Source of the DNA: Chthonomonas calidirosea T49
GTDB taxonomy: Bacteria; Armatimonadota; Chthonomonadetes; Chthonomonadales; Chthonomonadaceae
DNA length: 64,000 nt
Reading direction: 5' to 3'
Assembly: GCF_000427095.1 (NCBI RefSeq)
Contig: NC_021487.1
Span: 3,337,501 to 3,401,500 of the forward strand
Under the pieces are notes generated by a model. That model ran no database searches. It was not told the origin of the DNA and saw only the letters and a program-made list of their open reading frames with translations. Made by a program: the position numbers and the translations under genes. Below are positions 57,973 to 64,000 of this stretch, in pieces. The first letter of the stretch is position 1. Every line of letters starts with the position of its first letter.

Positions 57973-58353
57973 CTAAGGAGAGACGGCAACAACCTCGTTC
58001 GAAGGTACCTTTTGCGAGCCCTGTATATGCAAAAGGTGGATTCTAGCTCCCGGTTTCCAGATAGGGGTCGTGCTGTTCCAATAGGCACAGTAAGCTTTGC
58101 GGCCATCAATGGTGTCAGTCCAGCCATCTTCCCCTTTGCCGTGTAGGAGGACGACACGGGTATAGGGTTGAATGGCCTCGTCGGCTTTGAAGATATAGAT
58201 CTCCTGGGCTAGGCGTTCGGGGTCGTTCTGTAGGTAGGCTTCCGAGCAGATGGCCCATCCCTTTAGGTTAACCGAGACAAGGCCGCAATTTTGTAGAACG
58301 ACGTAGCCTCCACGTCCTCGGGTGGAGGGGCATATTTCCACGATTCGCAGCAT
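57973..58353 (-). CDS. Lamin-tail-domain-like protein
   Basis: 126 aa. It shows the strand pattern of a lamin-tail (LTD) Ig-like fold: VVLQNCGLVSVNLKGWAICSE, then PYTRVVLLHGKGEDGWTDTIDGRKAYCAYWNSTTPIWKPGARIHLLHIQG. The 'NxG/WxxxN..D.a.L' logic of LTD is kept as WNSTTPIWKPG. No signal peptide, so cytoplasmic unless exported otherwise. AAAGGAGAGAG precedes the ATG. It is downstream of nrdJ on the same strand, separated by a palindrome. Domain call moderately sure; function unknown. Confidence 0.65.
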   Translation of the reverse strand: MLRIVEICPSTRGRGGYVVLQNCGLVSVNLKGWAICSEAYLQNDPERLAQEIYIFKADEAIQPYTRVVLLHGKGEDGWTDTIDGRKAYCAYWNSTTPIWKPGARIHLLHIQGSQKVPSNEVVAVSP

Positions 58354-58374
58354 GTCGCTCTCTCCTTTGCAAGG

Positions 58375-58400
58375 GCGCCCTAGGGTTAACCCTAGGGCGC
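58375..58400. repeat. 26-bp perfect palindrome between nrdJ and the LTD gene
   Basis: Left arm GCGCCCTAGGGTT (58375-58387), right arm AACCCTAGGGCGC (58388-58400), with no mismatch. As RNA it folds into a long hairpin, but neither strand has an adjacent U-tract. It begins 16 nt beyond the nrdJ stop and 21 nt before the downstream ATG. It may be a factor-dependent terminator, an mRNA 3' stabiliser or a dyad operator for the LTD gene. Confidence 0.75.
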
Positions 58401-58416
58401 TAGTGGTGGTTTTCAG

Positions 58417-61392
58417 TTAGGAGCAACCGTAGACAGAGCCGCAGTTGAGGCACTTGAAGCAGGCCCCGTTGCGCACCATAAGGCTCCCACAATCTATGCA
58501 GATAGGAGCATCGGACTGGTTTTGAAATGTCTCTTTTTCGTGCGCCAATAGGGCTTCGCTGGAAAGAGCAGGGGACGGGGTGGAGAGCGTGCGCTCCAAC
58601 GAAGAGGTTTCCTCGACCCCATTGCCCGATAGGGCCGGCTTCTCCGGTTGCGGCACACGATTTAGGAACTTCATTCCCAGATAGCGGAAGATGTAGTCCG
58701 ATATGGATTTCGCGATGGGAATATCTGGGTTATTGGTATATCCTGCCGGCTCATAGCGTGTGTGGGCAAATTTGTCTACCAGAGTTTGAAGTGGCACGCC
58801 ATATTGCAGGGCCAGTGAGACCGCTGTGGCGAAGGAGTCCATGAGGCCGGAGATGGTAGACCCCTCTTTGCTCATGGTCAGAAAGATCTCACCGGGTTGG
58901 CCATCAGGATAGAGCCCCACCGTAAGATAGCCTTCATGGCCGGCAATACTGAACTTATGGGTAATAGCTTGCCGTTCATCGGGCAGCTTACGGCGCAAGG
59001 GGCGCACGATCACTTTCTCCTGAGAGGTGGCTGGCGCGGTAGGTTGGGCAGTAACGGGTGACTCGGCAGGTTGCTCCTCGACCTTTTTGGTGGTCAGAGG
59101 CTGAGTGCGTTTCGAGCCGTCCCGATAGATGGCGATGGCTTTCAGGCCGAGTTTCCAGCCCTCCATATAGACGCCCATAATATCCTCTGGAGTGGCCTCG
59201 TTGGGCATGTTAACGGTTTTTGAGATCGCGCCAGAGATGAAAGGTTGGACGGCAGCCATCATACGAATGTGCCCCATGTAGTGAATGGAGCGGGAGCCAT
59301 TGGCCGGCTTGAAGGCACAGTCGAAGACGGGTAGATGCTCCGGTTTTAAGTGCGGGGCGCCCTCGATGGTGTCCTGACGGTCAATATAGGCCAGGATATC
59401 TTCGATCTGCTCTTGGCTATAGCCCAGTTTGCGGAGCGCTTCGGGCACCGTTGTATTGACGATCTTCATAACGCCCCCCCCAACGAGGTTCTTGTACTTC
59501 ACGATGGCGATATCGGGTTCAATGCCGGTTGTGTCGCAGTCCATCATGAAGCCAATGGTGCCTGTTGGTGCCAGCACGGTGGCCTGTGCATTGCGATAGC
59601 CATATTGGCTCCCAAGGCGGATGCCTTCGTCCCAGCATTGCCGTGCAGCTTCAAGCATTGTAGGAGGCACATAGCGCGCATCTATGTTTTCAACGGCATC
59701 GCGGTGCATCTGCATCACTTCAAGGAAAGGCTCACGGTTCCGCTCAAAGCCGGGGAAAGGCCAACCGTGATCGCGGGCAATGATGGCGGATTGTCGGTAG
59801 GCTTCGCCGGTCATGATGGCGGTAATGGCTGCCGCGTAAGCGCGTCCCTCATCGCTATCATAGGGTAGACCTCGCGCCATAAGAAGAGCACCAAGGTTGG
59901 CGTAGCCAAGCCCAAGTGGGCGGTAGTCATGGCTGTTTTCTGCGATGCGCTGGGTGGGGTAAGAGGCGTTATCTACGATAATCTCTTGAGCCGTAATAAG
60001 AATCCGACAGGCATGCCGGAAGGCGTCAATATCGAAATCGCCACTTGGGGTTCGGAATTTCATGAGGTTAAGTGAGGCGAGGTTGCAGGCGCTGTCGTTG
60101 AGGAACATATACTCGCTGCAGGGGTTGCTGGCATAGATGCGGTCGGTGTTTTTGCAGGTATGCCAGCGGTTGATGGTTGTATCGTACTGGATGCCGGGGT
60201 CTCCACAAACCCACGCGCTCTGGGCGATCATATGCATGAGATCGCGGGCACGGTAGGTATCGGCGATTTTTGTTTTATCCAAAACGAAGCGGGTGTGCCA
60301 CTCTTTATCCTCTTCAACAGCTCGCATGAACTCGTCAGTTACGCGAACGGAGTGGTTTGCATTTTGAAAGTTTACGCTATCGTAGGCCCCACCGGGCACG
60401 TTGAACATGCCGCTGTAGCCGGCCTCAATAAGGGCCCAGGCTTTTTTCTCCTCCTTCTCTTTGCACTGAATAAACTCCACAATGTCGGGGTGGTCAATAT
60501 CGAGAATGACCATCTTCGCCGCACGGCGAGTCTTACCTCCGCTTTTAATGGCCCCAGCGAACTGGTCGAATCCACGCATAAAGGAGACAGGGCCGGAGGC
60601 CGTGCCACCCCCATGAAGAGGTTCGCGAGAAGAACGGATCGTCGAGAAGTTTGTGCCGGTGCCGCTACCGTATTTGAAAAGCATGCCCTCCGTTTTCGCA
60701 AGTGTGAGAATGGATTCCATTGTGTCTTCTACGCTATTGATAAAGCAGGCAGAACACTGTGGTTTCGGTTGGTCGGGCAAGCCTACATTGAACCACACCG
60801 GCGAGTTGAAAGAGGCTTTTTGATAGAGAAGAATGTGAGTTAGCTCGTCTTGGAAGGCTTGAGCATCCTCTTCCGTGGCGAAGTACTCCATTTTGCGACC
60901 CCAATCGGCGATGGTGTCGGCCACACGGCGGATGAGCTGTCGCACGGAGCGTTCTCGTTGGGGCGTACCTAGGTGTCCTCGGAAGTATTTAGAGACCACG
61001 ACGTTGGTGGCCAGTTGCGACCAGAAGGCAGGCACTTCCACGTCTTTTTGCTCAAACACCTTTTCGCCACGTTCGTTGGTGATCGTGGCATCGCGTAGTT
61101 CCCAGTCACAGGTAGCGTAGACGTCCTCACCGGGACGAGTAAAGCGGCGCTCTATGGTTAGTCCTGGCGCGTTTAGGCCGCGTTTTATAGCAGGTTTGTT
61201 CCCGTCGACGGGAACGGCTCTCTCTTTCACCACGGCTTGCTCCTTATCGTTGGTATAGTTTGCAGCACCTTCCGCTCCAAGAGGAGTTGTCGAGACGGAC
61301 GGTAACTCGGTAGGTTCGGGGTGAATATTTTCCCCTTCTGTAGGCAGTACCGAGTCGATGCTTGTTTGATGAGGCATAGGGTCTTGATTCAA
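58417..61392 (-). CDS. nrdJ: Adenosylcobalamin-dependent (class II) ribonucleoside-diphosphate reductase
   Basis: 991 aa, TTG start with AAGGAG 8 nt upstream. Makes dNTP precursors oxygen-independently using B12. Motifs: FNSPVWFNVGLPDQPKPQCSACFINSVEDTMESIL, GSGTGTNFSTIRSSREPLHGGG, NPCSEYMFLNDSACNLASLNLMKF (active-site Cys), ATVLAPTGTIGFMMDCDTTGIEPDIA. The C-terminal TSCPD-like region is followed by a four-Cys ribbon (CIDCGSLMVRNGACFKCLNCG) and a final YGCS. Cotranscribed with nrdR 66 nt upstream. No other RNR class is in the window. Confidence 0.97.
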   Translation of the reverse strand: MNQDPMPHQTSIDSVLPTEGENIHPEPTELPSVSTTPLGAEGAANYTNDKEQAVVKERAVPVDGNKPAIKRGLNAPGLTIERRFTRPGEDVYATCDWELRDATITNERGEKVFEQKDVEVPAFWSQLATNVVVSKYFRGHLGTPQRERSVRQLIRRVADTIADWGRKMEYFATEEDAQAFQDELTHILLYQKASFNSPVWFNVGLPDQPKPQCSACFINSVEDTMESILTLAKTEGMLFKYGSGTGTNFSTIRSSREPLHGGGTASGPVSFMRGFDQFAGAIKSGGKTRRAAKMVILDIDHPDIVEFIQCKEKEEKKAWALIEAGYSGMFNVPGGAYDSVNFQNANHSVRVTDEFMRAVEEDKEWHTRFVLDKTKIADTYRARDLMHMIAQSAWVCGDPGIQYDTTINRWHTCKNTDRIYASNPCSEYMFLNDSACNLASLNLMKFRTPSGDFDIDAFRHACRILITAQEIIVDNASYPTQRIAENSHDYRPLGLGYANLGALLMARGLPYDSDEGRAYAAAITAIMTGEAYRQSAIIARDHGWPFPGFERNREPFLEVMQMHRDAVENIDARYVPPTMLEAARQCWDEGIRLGSQYGYRNAQATVLAPTGTIGFMMDCDTTGIEPDIAIVKYKNLVGGGVMKIVNTTVPEALRKLGYSQEQIEDILAYIDRQDTIEGAPHLKPEHLPVFDCAFKPANGSRSIHYMGHIRMMAAVQPFISGAISKTVNMPNEATPEDIMGVYMEGWKLGLKAIAIYRDGSKRTQPLTTKKVEEQPAESPVTAQPTAPATSQEKVIVRPLRRKLPDERQAITHKFSIAGHEGYLTVGLYPDGQPGEIFLTMSKEGSTISGLMDSFATAVSLALQYGVPLQTLVDKFAHTRYEPAGYTNNPDIPIAKSISDYIFRYLGMKFLNRVPQPEKPALSGNGVEETSSLERTLSTPSPALSSEALLAHEKETFQNQSDAPICIDCGSLMVRNGACFKCLNCGSVYGCS

Positions 61393-61458
61393 TTTTTCTG
61401 CTCCTTGTTCAGCGATATGCAGGTGTCTCCAAGAAAAAGAGGCACCCGCGCTAGAGAC

Positions 61459-61932
61459 TCAGCCGGATTTGCGGTTTCCCTGACGTCGAAGCATGTTCAC
61501 GATCTCTCGGAATTGGGTGGCATCCTCGAACTGCCGATAGACCGACGCGAAGCGCACATAGGCCACCTGATCGAGCGCTTTCAGTTTTTCCATCACCATC
61601 TCCCCAATTTCACGTGAGGAGACCTCTTTTTCAAGGCGATTATAGAGTTTGCGTTCGATATCTTCGGCGGCTTCTTCGAGGGTTTCGGTGCTGATTTTGC
61701 GGCCGGTGCAGGCAAGCTGCATGCCTCGCACGATCTTCCGTCGGTCGAACGGTTCCCTCCGTTTATCGTTTTTGATGACAAAAAGTTGCATCTCTTCGAT
61801 CTCTTCGAGGGTTGTGAAGCGCCTTCCGCAGGCCTCGCACTCTCGACGTCGTTTAATTGTCGCCCCCTCGTTGATCGCCCGTGTTTCAAGCACACGGTCT
61901 TGGTTGAGGGCACCGCAGAACGGACATTTCAT
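61459..61932 (-). CDS. nrdR: Transcriptional repressor NrdR
   Basis: 157 aa. Nucleotide-sensing repressor of ribonucleotide reductase genes. Zinc ribbon MKCPFCGALNQDRVLETRAI...RRRECEACGRRFTTLEEIE, then ATP-cone VIKNDKRREPFDRRKIVRGMQLACTGRKIS...IERKLYNRLEKEVSSREIGEMVMEKLKALDQVAYVRFASVYRQFED. It lies directly upstream of nrdJ and carries an NrdR box in its own promoter, so autoregulation of the nrdR-nrdJ unit is likely. Confidence 0.97.
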   Translation of the reverse strand: MKCPFCGALNQDRVLETRAINEGATIKRRRECEACGRRFTTLEEIEEMQLFVIKNDKRREPFDRRKIVRGMQLACTGRKISTETLEEAAEDIERKLYNRLEKEVSSREIGEMVMEKLKALDQVAYVRFASVYRQFEDATQFREIVNMLRRQGNRKSG

Positions 61933-61999
61933 CTTCGCTTTGTCTTTGCTGGCGATTGGTAGCCGGCGCCGTTGCTACCTATATGCAGGGACACTCTAT

Positions 62000-62028
62000 A
62001 GGATAACACACTATATTTAGTTTGTCAA
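62000..62028 (-). promoter_or_regulatory. nrdR-nrdJ promoter with NrdR box
   Basis: Minus strand TTGACA (62028-62023), 17-nt spacer, TATCCT (62005-62000). On the plus strand ACACTATATTTAGTTT (62008-62023) matches the NrdR box ACACwATATwTwGTGT closely and fills the spacer, ideal for repression. A second, poorer copy (ACACTCTATAGG, 61991-62002) lies next to it. Confidence 0.75.
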
Positions 62029-62166
62029 GGGCTATTTTGGCGGCGTACCCTGATCATAGGCTGGCCTTGGGGCCGTTTCATCTATGGCAATGGAAGGCGG
62101 CAGAGAATGTTAAATTTGCGTTAAAGGGAACGATAAGCTGTTGGCGATGGGTATACTAGAGATGTC

Positions 62167-62889
62167 ATGAGCGCCTCAACAACAGAGTTTATGCCTGTGT
62201 CTTCTGCAACCGAACGCGCCCGACCAAAACGTGGCAAGCGTTTCCTGCTGGGATCCATTTTTGTTTTCCTCTTGCTAATAGCCCTACTCTGGTGGATAGG
62301 CGTATTCGGTGGAAATGTACGAGTGGTTGTACCAGGGCGTGTTTATCGAAGCGCCCAGCTTACCGGCAACAACTACACCGCCGACACCGCTCGCTTGATA
62401 GGCGACGATCTAAACGATGTGTTGCACCGCTACCATATCCGTACGGTTATTAACCTGCGTGGTGGAAACATGGCCAACGATTACTATCGTCAAGAGATCG
62501 CCGACTGCAGGCGTTATGGGGCAGTTCATGTGGATATCTCAATGAGCGCCCATCATCTGCCACCTCCCCAATCGCTGCGGCAGCTACTGGCCGCCTTCGA
62601 TTCTCTGCCCTATCCCATTCTCTTCCACTGCCAGGGCGGGGCCGATCGTTCCGGACTTGTGGGCGCGCTCTATCTCAATATCTATCAGGGAGTTCCCCTC
62701 CAAGAGGCTTTACGCCGTGAGCTTACCTGGCGCTATGGTCATTTCGCCTTTACAGCAGCCGGGCGAATGAACGATTTCTTCGCACTCTATCAGCGTACAT
62801 CACATGGCTTAAGCTTACGGGATTGGATCAACACGGTCTATCCCAATCTCTACCCAAAGGTCTCCCGCTCCGCTGCTTCGTCCAATTAA
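62167..62889 (+). CDS. Membrane-anchored CX5R tyrosine/dual-specificity-like phosphatase
   Basis: 240 aa. N-terminal transmembrane anchor (RFLLGSIFVFLLLIALLWWIGVF, about residues 23-47), then a phosphatase domain outside or inside depending on topology (positive-inside rule puts it outside). Conserved: VPGRVYRSAQL, HRYHIRTVINLRGG, and the signature HCQGGADRSG, a CX5R loop with catalytic Cys and Arg, then GVPLQEALRRELTWRYGHF. This resembles bacterial DSP-like 'tyrosine/serine phosphatase' proteins; substrates may be phospholipid or phosphoprotein. Not in an evident operon. Confidence 0.82.
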   Translation: MSASTTEFMPVSSATERARPKRGKRFLLGSIFVFLLLIALLWWIGVFGGNVRVVVPGRVYRSAQLTGNNYTADTARLIGDDLNDVLHRYHIRTVINLRGGNMANDYYRQEIADCRRYGAVHVDISMSAHHLPPPQSLRQLLAAFDSLPYPILFHCQGGADRSGLVGALYLNIYQGVPLQEALRRELTWRYGHFAFTAAGRMNDFFALYQRTSHGLSLRDWINTVYPNLYPKVSRSAASSN

Positions 62890-63032
62890 GTACATGGGGC
62901 AATGAGACCGACGTCATAGGCTCTCTAAAAAACCGCTTCTTCGCTCGATAGATAAAGAAAATCCAATAGCACGCGGTTTTCTAAGGTCGCGGGGGCTATT
63001 GCGTGTTCGATTTCGAAAACGGAGATGTTGCG

Positions 63033-64000
63033 ATGATCTCACAAACAAAGCCTACTTCACGAGCTCTCTTCCTTGGTTTTGGTCTTTTCGTCGTCTGTTG
63101 TATGGCTATAGGGATTGCCCGAGGGCGCCAGTCTACGAACACCGCCCATCAACTGCCTACCGGTCGAACCGTTGCGCCTGTGGGTCAACAGGACGATGTG
63201 GGCAGTTTCCCCGCTAACATGGCATTAAGCCCGGACGGGAGATGGTTAGCCGTTACCGACACCGGTTTTCGGCAGTATCTATCCATTGTGGATGCACAGA
63301 GCGGGCAACGGGTCTCGCAACTGGCCTTCAACGGTAGAACCAACGGACTTTACTACGGATTGGCCTGGGCACCTACTCTGCAACAAGACGGCTCGCGCCT
63401 GCTCTATGCCTCGTGTGGAGCGCTCGATCGTGTCGCGGTGCTTTCAGTGGACGCTTATGGAGTGGTGCACGATACGGGGAGAGTTTTGGAAGACCCCTCC
63501 AGTTTACCCAAGGAGGCGGGCAACGCACGACCAAATTTTGAGGCGGGTATCGCGCTCAGCAGCGATGGCTCAAAACTCTATGTAGCCCACAATGAGAGTA
63601 GCCTCTATACAAACTTTAAGGGCTCTGTGAGCATCCTAGATACGCGAACCGGAAAGCGTTTAGGAGAGGTAACTACGGCTGGCTTTCCCTATGCCGTCGT
63701 GGCAATAACGGCAGGGCCTAATGCCGATAAACGACTCTACGTTTCTAGCGAAATGGGTGGGGTCGTCTCCGACATTGACGTTTCCGACCCCGAGCATCCA
63801 AAGGTGCTGCATGAGATCCCCACCGGCGATCATCCTATAGCGCTTCTTCTAAACCCTGCGCAGGATCGCCTTTTTGTGGCCAACGCCTCTTCTGATTCGG
63901 TCTCATTGGTGGATACCAGCACCGATCGGGTGCTGCAGACTTTGTCGCTGCGCGGTAAGAATGGTCTTCCTGGAATAACGCCTACCGGCCTTGCGCTTGA
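63033..64000 (+). CDS. YVTN-type beta-propeller protein, 3' truncated by window end
   Basis: 322 codons visible and still open at the window end. ATG at 63033 with GGAGA 7 nt upstream. N-terminal signal or anchor (RALFLGFGLFVVCCMAIGIA), then propeller blades with repeats such as MALSPDGRWLAVTDTG, IALSSDGSKLYVAHNE, KRLYVSSEMGGVVSDIDVSDP and DRLFVANASSDSVSLVDTSTDRVLQTL. Blades of this YVTN/YncE type often precede a phosphoesterase (alkaline-phosphatase-like) domain in a longer protein; the window ends too early to tell. Confidence 0.82.
   Translation, partial: MISQTKPTSRALFLGFGLFVVCCMAIGIARGRQSTNTAHQLPTGRTVAPVGQQDDVGSFPANMALSPDGRWLAVTDTGFRQYLSIVDAQSGQRVSQLAFNGRTNGLYYGLAWAPTLQQDGSRLLYASCGALDRVAVLSVDAYGVVHDTGRVLEDPSSLPKEAGNARPNFEAGIALSSDGSKLYVAHNESSLYTNFKGSVSILDTRTGKRLGEVTTAGFPYAVVAITAGPNADKRLYVSSEMGGVVSDIDVSDPEHPKVLHEIPTGDHPIALLLNPAQDRLFVANASSDSVSLVDTSTDRVLQTLSLRGKNGLPGITPTGLAL

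Noticed and set aside
61933-62166. Possible cobalamin riboswitch upstream of the B12-dependent reductase operon
   Set aside because: No B12-box or matching stems in this gap or in 61393-61458; the NrdR box explains regulation better.

Overview
The window reads as chromosomal DNA of a free-living Gram-negative bacterium. It holds an outer-membrane beta-barrel with a terminal Phe, a lipoprotein, twin-arginine signals, a groESL operon with two CIRCE operators and a B12-dependent ribonucleotide reductase under NrdR. Moderately high GC, many GTG/TTG starts, lineage-specific extensions on ribosomal proteins and the mix of PhyH dioxygenases, a GT4/GH130 pair and an RHS protein would fit Armatimonadota (Chthonomonas-like). 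That placement is an inference from general resemblance; no search was run. No rRNA, tRNA, CRISPR array, transposase or integrase was seen.

Layout. (1) 1-12.3 kb: 3' end of glnD, a small anchored protein, a secreted stalk-domain protein behind a structured leader, an FmdB-type zinc ribbon, anmK, a PhyH dioxygenase, a promoter/hairpin/terminator unit (6694-6936) ahead of a D-aminoacylase, an OM barrel, a ROK kinase, a START-like protein and a lone sucD. (2) 12.5-16.4 kb: a two-domain GT4 protein with a GH130 mannoside phosphorylase/hydrolase. (3) 16.4-23 kb: groESL (minus strand), a divergent AraC regulator and PhyH pair, ilvD and a secreted esterase. (4) 23.2-28.6 kb: an accessory RHS locus, the most unusual part of the window, followed by a Tat-type M48 protease and an rtcB-family gene. 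(5) 31.4-56.9 kb: a near-continuous str-S10-spc-alpha block from rpsL to rpsI, with a second EF-G-like GTPase inserted between rplE and rpsN. (6) 57-64 kb: an NlpC/P60 cell-wall hydrolase, a lamin-tail-like protein, nrdJ and nrdR, a CX5R phosphatase and the start of a YVTN beta-propeller protein.

The strongest lead is the RHS gene (23476-26706). It begins with a twin-arginine signal and ends in an 83-residue module with 12 cysteines. The Cys-Cys gaps read 6-3-6-10-3-7-3-10-6-3-6, a perfect palindrome. All Cys fall on one face of two predicted helices joined at an Asn-Pro turn, so the module looks like an antiparallel helical hairpin zipped by up to six nested disulfides. The gene also has a C8 homopolymer exactly where two start codons with good ribosome sites lie in different frames, suggesting slippage or phase variation. 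A multi-pass PH-like membrane protein and a lipoprotein-like ORF follow.

Secondary leads are two hairpins with an identical 9-nt loop and different stems, directly before the genes of the 5S-rRNA-binding proteins L5 and L18; the hairpin-flanked EF-G paralog inside spc; a tuf gene that overlaps rpsJ and has codon usage unlike its neighbours; and three leaders with attenuator-like structure (2304-2502, 6729-6936, 31393-31660).
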